A DNA stretch of 32,316 nucleotides from CAIVPM01 sp049242885 (GTDB lineage: Bacteria; Bacteroidota; Bacteroidia; Chitinophagales; Chitinophagaceae): the NCBI GenBank assembly GCA_049242885.1, contig JBMLOQ010000061.1, positions 1-32,316 on the forward strand, given 5' to 3'. The notes under the pieces were generated by a model. That model had not been told where the DNA came from. It saw nothing but the letters and a program-made list of their open reading frames with translations, and did no database searches. Numbering within the stretch: position 1 is the first letter of the stretch; the number at the start of each line of letters is the position of its first letter. Made by a program: the position numbers and the translations under genes. This document shows positions 25,250 to 32,258 of the stretch, piece by piece.

Positions 25250-25267
25250 TTACAATTGCAATTGTAA
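25250..25267. repeat. 18-bp perfect palindrome between nuoH and nuoI
   Basis: TTACAATTGCAATTGTAA is a perfect palindrome in the 115-bp nuoH-nuoI spacer, 13 bp after the nuoH stop. There is no T-tract on the coding strand, so it is not a normal terminator. It may be a protein-binding site, an RNA processing hairpin or chance in AT-rich DNA. Confidence 0.5.
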
Positions 25268-25280
25268 AACTTTAAAAGTT

Positions 25281-26360
25281 TTAAAACGGCCAACCATAGG
25301 TTTTGTACAATACAAAAGCACCTGTTACTATCATATTTGCTAAAGCCAAAGGCACTAGAGTTTTCCAACCCAAATTCATTAATTGGTCGTATCTGAATCT
25401 CGGGATTGTCCATCTAATCCACATAAATACAAATATAAAAATGGTAATTTTTAAGAGTAATGTTCCTACTTGGCAAAGTGTAGCCCAGTTGCCCCAAGCA
25501 GCTTGTAAAGCTGTATCATCTACAAATGGCACATCACAACCTCCAAAATACATTGTTGCCATTAGTGCACTGCTCATTATCATGTTTATATATTCTGCAA
25601 AAAGATAAAAGCCCAATTTCATGGAAGAATATTCTTGGTGGTAACCAAAGTTTAACTCATTTTCTGCTTCTGGTAAATCAAAAGGTGTTCTGTTGCACTC
25701 TGCCAAAGAGCAAATAAAGAATATTAAGAATCCAATTGGTTGATATACAATATTCCACAAGCCTTGTTGCTGTTGGGTAAGAATTTCACCTAGGCTTAAA
25801 CTGCCTGTTATAAATAGCAAAGCTATTAAACTTAACCCCATTGGCAACTCATAACTAATTGCTTGGCTTGCACCTCTTAAAGCTGCCATTAAAGAAAACT
25901 TGTTGTTGCTTGCCCAACCACCAATCATTATACCATAAACTCCCATACTTACTACTGCAAATGAGTAAAGAATGGCAATATTTAAATCAGCAATTTGCAG
26001 GCTTACTTTTCTATCAATACCAATAGCACTTAAATCAATTGTTCCTCCCCAAGGAATAACAGAACAAGTCATTAATGCAGCCACCATGGCTAATCCTGGG
26101 CCTAGAATAAAGAGCCATTTACTTGCATGTGTAGGTATAATTTCTTCTTTAGTAAACATTTTTACTCCATCGGCTAAGGGCTGCAATAAACCAAATGGGC
26201 CAGCACGATTGGGGCCTGGACGATCTTGCAAAATAGCAGCTACTTTTCGCTCACCAAAAGTGGTGTATAAGGCAATACCCAAGGTTGTAAATACAATTAC
26301 TATGATGAGTATTAATTTTTCTAAAGTAAAAAATAACCAATCTGATTGCAACAATATCAT
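25281..26360 (-). CDS. nuoH: NADH-quinone oxidoreductase subunit H
   Basis: Eight-helix membrane subunit forming the heel of complex I and much of the quinone chamber. 359 residues. Diagnostic motifs are GERKVAAILQDRPGPNRAGPFGLLQPLADGVK split over the first loop, the acidic loop segment SLAECNRTPFDLPEAENELNFGYHQEYSSM, and the C-terminal MWIRWTIPRFRYDQLMNLGWK. The start (MILLQSDWLFFTLEKLI) has a single plausible ATG. It follows nuoG after a 197-bp spacer, which holds only an imperfect palindrome. Confidence 0.96.
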   Translation of the reverse strand: MILLQSDWLFFTLEKLILIIVIVFTTLGIALYTTFGERKVAAILQDRPGPNRAGPFGLLQPLADGVKMFTKEEIIPTHASKWLFILGPGLAMVAALMTCSVIPWGGTIDLSAIGIDRKVSLQIADLNIAILYSFAVVSMGVYGIMIGGWASNNKFSLMAALRGASQAISYELPMGLSLIALLFITGSLSLGEILTQQQQGLWNIVYQPIGFLIFFICSLAECNRTPFDLPEAENELNFGYHQEYSSMKLGFYLFAEYINMIMSSALMATMYFGGCDVPFVDDTALQAAWGNWATLCQVGTLLLKITIFIFVFMWIRWTIPRFRYDQLMNLGWKTLVPLALANMIVTGAFVLYKTYGWPF

Positions 26361-26393
26361 TTTATATTTTTATTTATTCCTATCTAATTTTTA

Positions 26394-26427
26394 GAACTCA
26401 ATTTTAATTAACGCATTAATTGAATTC
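26394..26427. repeat. Imperfect palindrome in the nuoG-nuoH spacer
   Basis: GAACTCAATT (26394-26403) and AATTGAATTC (26418-26427) pair at 9 of 10 positions, and the inner AATTAA/TTAATT can add to the stem. On the nuo-coding strand it is followed by TAAAAATTAG rather than a T-tract, so it should not stop the operon. It could be an mRNA processing or stabilising hairpin. Confidence 0.35.
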
Positions 26428-26557
26428 AAAAGTTTTTTTATAGCTTTTCAAAGTTTCTACTTCCTTTTGAGCTAAATAAAACCAACATTACCAAAACACA
26501 AACATTAAAGCAAGTTTTAAGATTTATGCTTGTATTTCTTATCGGTTGATGTCATTT

Positions 26558-27649
26558 TTATTTAAAATCTGTTGAATGAGCCGGTCTATTTAAACTACTC
26601 AATTCTATGTGCTCTTTATTTACCTCACTTACATCATGAATGTCCATTAGTAATTTAGGGTCTCTACCATGTAAAACTCTTGATAAGGTTTCAGATGGTT
26701 TTTCTATACCTACATAATGCCCTTGAGAAATTACTGAATGTCTGCTAATGTTGGTTGGGCCTTCAATTGTCCAATCATTTGCTTCTTTTTTATCAAACCT
26801 ACAAGTGTTGCAAATCCATCCAGTTTTTCCATTACTTGCTTCTTTTACTTCGCCCCACTCATCTTTTCTAGCAGTTACTCTAAATACTTCATTGCCACGC
26901 ATCCATAATTGCACTTCGCCACAGCATTTATCGCAATCTCTATGTGCATCCATTGGTTTGGTAAACCAAACACGATTTTTAAAACGGAAAGTTTTATCTG
27001 TTAATGCACCTACAGGGCATACATCAATTACGTTTCCTATAAAGTCGTTATTCAAATTCTTTTGAATCATGGTAGCAATTTGGGCGTGGTCGCCACGGTC
27101 TAATATACCATGTTCTCTTTTTTCGGTTAGTTGATCTGCTGTAAATACACATCTGTAGCAAAGAATACAACGCGTCATGTGCAATTGTATTTTATCGCCT
27201 AAATCAACTTTATGAAAAGTTCTTCTTTCAAATTCAAAACGTGTGCCTTCTTTTCCATGCTCATAACTAAGGTCTTGTAAATGACACTCACCTGCTTGAT
27301 CGCAAACAGGACAATCTAAAGGATGATTGATTAACAAAAACTCAACTACCCCAGCACGTGCATCTAGCACTTTTGGAGAAGTAATGTTTTTAACTTCCAT
27401 TCCATCCATTACAGTGGTACGGCAACTAGCAACTAGTTTTGGCATTGGGCGAGGGTCTTTTTCAGAGCCTTTGCTTACTTCTACCAAACAAGTACGGCAT
27501 TTACCTCCACTATCTTGTAGTTTACTGTAATAGCACATTGCAGGTGGTGTAACATCTCCACCAATTTTTCTTGCAGCATTAAGTATTGTAGTTCCTGCTG
27601 GAACTTCAATAGTAATGTTGTCGATAGTAACTTTTAATAGTTCACTCAT
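26558..27649 (-). CDS. nuoG: NADH-quinone oxidoreductase subunit G, short form
   Basis: Fe-S subunit of the NADH input module. N-terminal 2Fe-2S ferredoxin domain with Cys39, 51, 54, 76 (cluster N1b); then His109, Cys113, 116, 122 (HPLDCPVCDQAGEC, N5); then Cys161, 164, 167 and 211 (N4). A fourth cysteine group follows, CDKCC at 239-243 and CNTC at 280-283, in the place of the N7-type domain but with unusual spacing. The protein ends at 363 residues, so the large molybdopterin-oxidoreductase-like domain of the 900-residue E. coli NuoG is missing. The C-terminus is not ragged, and similar short forms occur in Bacteroidota, so I read it as a natural short subunit and not a pseudogene. Confidence 0.92.
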   Translation of the reverse strand: MSELLKVTIDNITIEVPAGTTILNAARKIGGDVTPPAMCYYSKLQDSGGKCRTCLVEVSKGSEKDPRPMPKLVASCRTTVMDGMEVKNITSPKVLDARAGVVEFLLINHPLDCPVCDQAGECHLQDLSYEHGKEGTRFEFERRTFHKVDLGDKIQLHMTRCILCYRCVFTADQLTEKREHGILDRGDHAQIATMIQKNLNNDFIGNVIDVCPVGALTDKTFRFKNRVWFTKPMDAHRDCDKCCGEVQLWMRGNEVFRVTARKDEWGEVKEASNGKTGWICNTCRFDKKEANDWTIEGPTNISRHSVISQGHYVGIEKPSETLSRVLHGRDPKLLMDIHDVSEVNKEHIELSSLNRPAHSTDFK

Positions 27650-27655
27650 AATTTA

Positions 27656-27747
27656 TTTCACACAAAGTAACAACGAATACAAAGCACACAACGATTGATT
27701 GTTTCTTACAAAGTAACTAAGGTTAACACGAACACTAAGTTTCTTTA
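27656..27747. repeat. Repeat element between nuoG and the GxxExxY gene (copy A, degenerate)
   Basis: Begins TTTCACACAAAG (27656-27667), 6 bp from the nuoG ATG. The 33 bases 27652-27684 match 28143-28175 (copy B) at 31 positions. The far end is degenerate: CACTAAG then TTTCTTTAATA, which resembles the right end of copy C (AGTTTCTTTGTATGAAA) only for about nine bases. It overlaps the GxxExxY stop codon. The right boundary is therefore approximate. Confidence 0.6.
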
Positions 27748-28134
27748 ATAAGTATTTATAATTCTTTTAATACCATCTTTTAATAGAGATGTATTAAAAT
27801 TTATTAATAATCCTAATTTCAAATTGGTTAGTTTTAAGTAAGTTTGAACTTGCTTAAAATGAACATCTGCAACTAACTCCACACTTTTAAATTCAACCAA
27901 CAACGCTTTTTCAATTATCACATCTGCTCTAAAACCAGCCTCAAGTTTAATAGCTTCATGAATTATTGGAATTGCTTTTTGTCGCTCAAAAAATACTTTT
28001 TGCTTTTCAAGTTCATAACAAACTATTTCTTCATATACACTTTCAAATAAACCTGGCCCATACAGTTTATGTATTTTGAAACAAGTATCTAAAACTACTT
28101 TAGATAAATCATTCTCCAATTTCAAATCATACAT
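27745..28134 (-). CDS. GxxExxY family protein inserted in the nuo operon
   Basis: A 129-residue protein of the GxxExxY family (TIGR04256 type), with the naming motif G28-L-F-E31-S-V-Y34 in YGPGLFESVYEEIVCYEL. The rest follows the family pattern: KAIPIIHEA.. GFRADVIIE, VEFKSVE, VHFKQVQTYLKLTNLKLGLLINFN. The layout Glu...Asp-x-Val...Glu-Phe-Lys resembles the core of PD-(D/E)XK nuclease folds (D in GFRADVII, E-x-K in LLVEFKS), which is my inference. The function is unknown. It lies between nuoF and nuoG with a related repeat on each side and no role in complex I is known, so it looks like an accessory insertion. Confidence 0.87.
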   Translation of the reverse strand: MYDLKLENDLSKVVLDTCFKIHKLYGPGLFESVYEEIVCYELEKQKVFFERQKAIPIIHEAIKLEAGFRADVIIEKALLVEFKSVELVADVHFKQVQTYLKLTNLKLGLLINFNTSLLKDGIKRIINTY

Positions 28135-28146
28135 AAGCTTTTTTTA

Positions 28147-28223
28147 TTTCACACAAAGAAACAAAGAATACAAAGTTCACTAAGTCTTTGTGTGCTTGGT
28201 TCCCTTAGTGCCTTTGTGTGAAA
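28147..28223. repeat. 77-bp inverted-repeat element between nuoF and the GxxExxY gene (copy B)
   Basis: Perfect 12-bp inverted ends: TTTCACACAAAG (28147-28158) and CTTTGTGTGAAA (28212-28223). Inside are a second inverted pair, CACTAAG (28178-28184) and CTTAGTG (28204-28210), and three spaced copies of ACAAAG on the left. The right end stands against the nuoF stop TAG; the left end is 12 bp from the GxxExxY ATG. Almost the same length as copy C (76 bp). Confidence 0.8.
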
Positions 28224-29576
28224 CTAAGCAGGCACATGAATTTCATCTGCATAATGAGCCAACCCATAATTTCTTTGTCCAGCAGCATTTGGGTGATGAA
28301 TATGCCATTCAAATTCGTCTCTAAAATGCCTTATGGCTGCTGCAACTGGCCAAGCTGCTGCATCTCCTAATGGGCAAATTGTATTTCCTTCAATCTTTCT
28401 TTGAATATCCCATAGCAAATCTATGTCACTCATTTTACCTTTTCCTGTTTCAATATTCCATAAAATCTTTTCCATCCATCCTGTTCCTTCTCTACATGGA
28501 CTACATTGACCACAACTTTCGTGACGATAAAAGCGTGCTAAACTATAAGTGTTTCTTACAATACATTGGTCTTCATCTAACACAATAAAACCTCCACTAC
28601 CCATCATGCTTCCTGTAGCAAAACCACCATCGCTTAAACTTTCATAGTTCATATATCGGGTTTCACCTTTTGCTGTTTTTAGCAACAAGTTTGCTGGCAA
28701 AATTGGTACACTAGATCCTCCTGGAATACAAGCTTTTAATTTTTTTCCTTTTGCAATGCCGCCACAATATTCATCACTATAAATAAATTCTTCAACGCTT
28801 ATGGTCATATCAATTTCATAAACGCCACCTTTATTAATATTTCCACATGCACTTATAAGCTTTGTACCTGTGCTTTTGCCTACACCAATTTTAGCATACT
28901 CTTCCCCTCCTTCATTTATAATGGGTACAACTGCTGCAATAGTTTCTACATTATTTACCACTGTTGGGCAACCCCATAATCCTTTAATTGCTGGAAATGG
29001 TGGTTTTATACGTGGGTTACCACGTTTACCTTCTAGGCTCTCGAGCAATGCAGTTTCTTCGCCACAAATATAAGCCCCAGCTCCTCGCTGTACATGAATG
29101 TCACAATCAAAACCGGTACCTAAAATATTTTTTCCTAACCATCCATTATTACGAGCCTCTTGAATAGCTTGCTCTAAAATATCCACTATCCAAGCATATT
29201 CTCCACGTATATAGATGTAAGAATTATTGCTACCCAAAGCAAATGAACTTACAATCATTCCTTCAATCAATATATGAGGAATGAATTCCATAAGATATCT
29301 ATCTTTAAATGTGCCAGGCTCACTTTCGTCGGCATTTACAACTAAATAACGAGGTACTCCTTCTGGCTTTGCCAAAAAACTCCATTTCATTCCTGCAGGA
29401 AAACCAGCACCTCCACGACCACGTAATCCAGATTTTTTAACTTCTTCAGTTACTGCATCTGGCCCCATAGTTTTTAAAGCTTTTTCTACACTGCGATAGC
29501 CTCCTTCTCTGCGATATACATCGTAAAGTCGAATGTTTTCTACATGAGCTTTTTCTAATAATAATTTACGTCCCAT
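28224..29576 (-). CDS. nuoF: NADH-quinone oxidoreductase subunit F (NADH-binding)
   Basis: Carries FMN, the NADH site and cluster N3. 450 residues. FMN/NADH-binding glycine-rich segments RGRGGAGFPAG (52-62) and GAYICGEETALLESLEGKRG are intact, as is NADESEPGTFKDR. N3 ligands are Cys355, 358, 361 (SCGQCSPCREGTGW) and Cys401 (NTICPLGDAAAWP). It is separated from nuoE by an unrelated NTF2-like gene and from nuoG by the GxxExxY gene. Its stop codon abuts the inverted-repeat element. Confidence 0.97.
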   Translation of the reverse strand: MGRKLLLEKAHVENIRLYDVYRREGGYRSVEKALKTMGPDAVTEEVKKSGLRGRGGAGFPAGMKWSFLAKPEGVPRYLVVNADESEPGTFKDRYLMEFIPHILIEGMIVSSFALGSNNSYIYIRGEYAWIVDILEQAIQEARNNGWLGKNILGTGFDCDIHVQRGAGAYICGEETALLESLEGKRGNPRIKPPFPAIKGLWGCPTVVNNVETIAAVVPIINEGGEEYAKIGVGKSTGTKLISACGNINKGGVYEIDMTISVEEFIYSDEYCGGIAKGKKLKACIPGGSSVPILPANLLLKTAKGETRYMNYESLSDGGFATGSMMGSGGFIVLDEDQCIVRNTYSLARFYRHESCGQCSPCREGTGWMEKILWNIETGKGKMSDIDLLWDIQRKIEGNTICPLGDAAAWPVAAAIRHFRDEFEWHIHHPNAAGQRNYGLAHYADEIHVPA

Positions 29577-29614
29577 TGTATATTTTTTGTAAGTTGATGT
29601 ACAAGTAAATTAAT

Positions 29615-30031
29615 TTACAATTTTGTACTTTGCCTACTTATTAATTTCCATTTATTTTTACTCCAAACCCAGGTTTGCATTACATGCAATTTTAAACTAA
29701 AGTTGTTGCCATTTAAGTTTCCTTCAAACTCACCCACACTAATGCAAACAGCCCAACTTTTTGTAAAACTTAAGCCAGTTATGTGTGCACTAATTTTTGC
29801 ATAATTTAGCTTACCAGTTTGCATATCTACAAACACATCTTTAAAATTTTGCACCCAGCCATTGCTATGCCCAAAGTTTATGTTTGGGTGAAGCAATTGT
29901 TTCAACATCAACGTATCTTTAGCAACTAATGCTTCATTTAGTTGATACACATTTTGTTTTAATAAAATGGTATCTTGACCTTTTGCAATGCTAAAAACAA
30001 AAAAAAGAACTATTAAGATATTTATTTTCAT
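29615..30031 (-). CDS. Secreted NTF2/DUF4440-like protein between nuoE and nuoF
   Basis: A 138-residue protein with a signal peptide (MKINILIVLFFVFSIAKG, cleavage before QD). The mature part has the pattern of a DUF4440/SnoaL NTF2-like cone fold: helix LNEALVAKDTLMLKQLLHPNINFGHSNG, then KDVFVDMQTGKLNY, and closing strands SLKLHVMQTWVWSKNKWKLISRQSTKL. Members are often small binding or scaffold proteins; the ligand here cannot be read. It has no lipobox. It begins 5 bp after nuoE ends and stops 38 bp before nuoF begins, so it is embedded in the nuo transcript although exported proteins have no known place in complex I. Confidence 0.78.
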   Translation of the reverse strand: MKINILIVLFFVFSIAKGQDTILLKQNVYQLNEALVAKDTLMLKQLLHPNINFGHSNGWVQNFKDVFVDMQTGKLNYAKISAHITGLSFTKSWAVCISVGEFEGNLNGNNFSLKLHVMQTWVWSKNKWKLISRQSTKL

Positions 30032-30036
30032 AAATC

Positions 30037-30534
30037 CTAATTATTTAAAGAAGCATTTTTTTTACATTCTTCAATAATGGCATCAACTCTATCTTTAGTT
30101 AAATGTTCTCTATAAGTTTTGCCCATTTGCATCATAGGTGCATAACCACAAGCACCCAAACATTCTACTGTTTTAAGTGTAAATAAGCCGTCTTTAGTTG
30201 TTTCTCCTACACCAATATCCAATTTCTCCTTGATGTAGTTTATTATATCATCGCTTCCGCTAACCATACATGGGCCTGTTTGGCAAACCTCAAACAAATA
30301 CTTACCCACAGGTTTTAAGTTGTACATACTATAAAATGTAGCTACTTCGTACACCTCAATTGGGTCTATTTTTAAAAGTTCTGCCACATAATCCATTGTT
30401 TCGCTACTAAGCCAACCACCAAAACTATCTTGTGCCAAATGTAGAACTGGCAACAAAGCACTTTTTTGTTTGCCTTCGGGATAACGGGCAACTAAACGGT
30501 TAAATTCTTGTAATTGTGTATCGTTAAATTTCAT
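30037..30534 (-). CDS. nuoE: NADH-quinone oxidoreductase subunit E
   Basis: Thioredoxin-fold subunit with 2Fe-2S cluster N1a in the NADH input module. 165 residues. Ligands Cys84 and Cys89 (CQTGPC) and Cys125 and Cys129 (CLGAC) are all present. The N-terminal helical part with GKQKSALLPVLHLAQDSFGG and IEVYEVATFYSMYNL is characteristic. The spacer to nuoD is 69 bp. Confidence 0.96.
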   Translation of the reverse strand: MKFNDTQLQEFNRLVARYPEGKQKSALLPVLHLAQDSFGGWLSSETMDYVAELLKIDPIEVYEVATFYSMYNLKPVGKYLFEVCQTGPCMVSGSDDIINYIKEKLDIGVGETTKDGLFTLKTVECLGACGYAPMMQMGKTYREHLTKDRVDAIIEECKKNASLNN

Positions 30535-30603
30535 TTTCTAAATTCAGAAGTTATAAGTTAAAACCAAAAATCAGTGTTTTTAACTTTTTTAATTTTTACT
30601 TTC

Positions 30604-31836
30604 TTAAGCATCCAGCTCTCCAGCAATTAAATTTAAGCTACTCATTGTTATAATAGCATCACTTAACATGGCATTTTTGGTAAGCTCACTATAAGCTTGA
30701 TAGTAAATAAAGCAAGGTCTTCTAAAGTGCAAACGATAAGGAGTTCTTCCTCCATCGCTAATCATATAAAAGCCTAACTCACCATTTGCTCCTTCTACAC
30801 TTTGGTAAACTTCACCTTTTGGAATAGCAGTTTCACCCATTATAATTTTAAAATGCCAAATCAACGCTTCCATTTTTGTGTAAACATCTTCTTTTTTTGG
30901 AAGATAATATTCTGGAACATTTGCATGATAAATTTCAGCCTCTGTACCTTTAAACTCTTGTACTTTTTCGTAGGCTTGTTTAATGATTGCTAGCGACTGC
31001 CACACTTCTTCTCCTCTTACCAGCCATCTGTCATAATTATCACCAGTTTTACCCACAGGAACTGTAAAGTTCATATCCTCATAACTACTATAAGGTGTAT
31101 GAATTCTAACATCATAATCTACTCCTGCAGCTCTAAGATTTGGGCCAGTAAAGCCATAATTTAAGGCTCGTTCAGCACTTATTCCTCCTGTGCCTATGGT
31201 ACGATCCATAAAAATTCTATTTCGCTTAAATAGGTTTTCAAACTCTTTCCAAACCTTTGGAAAATCAATTAAAAATTTCTCTAATTTATCAAAAGCTTTG
31301 GCATTAAAATTTCTTTCAAAACCACCAACTCTACCAATATTAGTGGTTAAACGACTACCACAAATTTCCTCATAAATTTCGTAAACTGCCTCTCTGTATT
31401 GCATCACATACAAAAAGCCTGTGTAAGCACCAGTATCTACCCCAACAATTGAATTACAAATTAAATGGTCGGTAATACGTGCCAATTCCATGATGATGAT
31501 TCTCAAATAATCAACACGTTTGGGGGTAGTTATTCCTAATAATTTTTCACAAGTGATATGCCAACCCATATTGTTTATTGGGCTACTGCAATAATTTAAT
31601 CTGTCGGTTATTGGTGTAATTTGATAAAGCGGGCGACGCTCAGCCAATTTTTCAAAAGCACGATGAATGTAACCCACCGTTTGCTCAGCACTTACAATTC
31701 GCTCACCATCTATTTCAATAATATTTTGGAAAACACCATGCGTAGCAGGGTGTGTAGGACCAAGGTTTAATGTAGTAGTTTGTTTACCTATCGAACCTTC
31801 TGGTAATTTAATATTTTGATATGCTATGTCTGACAT
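30604..31836 (-). CDS. nuoD: NADH-quinone oxidoreductase subunit D
   Basis: 49-kDa-type subunit that forms the quinone-binding site with NuoB. 410 residues, with the family segments LNLGPTHPATHGVFQ (the quinone-site His loop), GYIHRAFEKLAERRPLYQ, ITDRLNYCSSPINN, and the C-terminal RLHFRRPCFIYYQAYSEL followed by IAGELDA. It is a separate gene here and not a NuoCD fusion. A four-helix-bundle gene lies between it and nuoC. Confidence 0.97.
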   Translation of the reverse strand: MSDIAYQNIKLPEGSIGKQTTTLNLGPTHPATHGVFQNIIEIDGERIVSAEQTVGYIHRAFEKLAERRPLYQITPITDRLNYCSSPINNMGWHITCEKLLGITTPKRVDYLRIIIMELARITDHLICNSIVGVDTGAYTGFLYVMQYREAVYEIYEEICGSRLTTNIGRVGGFERNFNAKAFDKLEKFLIDFPKVWKEFENLFKRNRIFMDRTIGTGGISAERALNYGFTGPNLRAAGVDYDVRIHTPYSSYEDMNFTVPVGKTGDNYDRWLVRGEEVWQSLAIIKQAYEKVQEFKGTEAEIYHANVPEYYLPKKEDVYTKMEALIWHFKIIMGETAIPKGEVYQSVEGANGELGFYMISDGGRTPYRLHFRRPCFIYYQAYSELTKNAMLSDAIITMSSLNLIAGELDA

Positions 31837-31868
31837 GAAAATTTAAAAGTTAAAACTGAAAAGCTAAA

Positions 31869-32225
31869 TTATTGCTGAGTTTTCTGCTTTAGAGAAATTA
31901 TACCTTTCGCAATTATTTTAGAAATTTCATCTGTTTCTTTAATATAATATTTTAATTGTTCACTATTTATTTCAAATCCATCTCGCATTAAACAAAGCCA
32001 ATATTTTGTTTCATTTGCCGATTTTAAACTAATCTCATTATATCGGAGAAACTCTTTTTGACTGGAAGAATTTTGAGCTTCAACTAAATTAGCACCAATA
32101 GATGCAATTGACCTTGAAACTTGTCTAATTAACCATTTGTCGTCTATTTCAAATTTTTCTTTTCTTACCCACTTTAAAAAATCAACTGAAACTTTATAGC
32201 TTCTATATTTTATATCGCTAGCCAA
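31869..32225 (-). CDS. Four-helix-bundle protein (23S rRNA IVS / S23 type) between nuoC and nuoD
   Basis: A 118-residue protein of the four-helix-bundle family first known from 23S rRNA intervening sequences (TIGR02436-like). Family signature: RQVSRSIASIGANLVEAQNSSSQKEFLRYNEISLKSANET then KYWLCLM, with further helices ISKIIAKGIISLKQK. Predicted to form pentameric bundles; no function is established. The start is uncertain: with the upstream stop at 32235-32237 in this frame, no ATG opens the reading frame and TTG (32223-32225) is the best choice. An ATG at 32238-32240 in the same frame is followed at once by that TAA. It lies in the nuo operon with no known complex I role. Confidence 0.82.
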   Translation of the reverse strand: MASDIKYRSYKVSVDFLKWVRKEKFEIDDKWLIRQVSRSIASIGANLVEAQNSSSQKEFLRYNEISLKSANETKYWLCLMRDGFEINSEQLKYYIKETDEISKIIAKGIISLKQKTQQ

Positions 32226-32258
32226 TTTTAGTTTTTACATTTTGATTTTTCAACTGGT

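Noticed and set aside
25231..25413. Small minus-strand open frame overlapping the end of nuoH
   Set aside because: It shadows nuoH in another frame, with no promoter or motif.
30541..31868. AAGTTAAAAC repeated on both sides of nuoD (30555-30564 and 31847-31856)
   Set aside because: Ten bases of A/T-rich sequence match; this is expected by chance in spacers of this composition and does not define an element.
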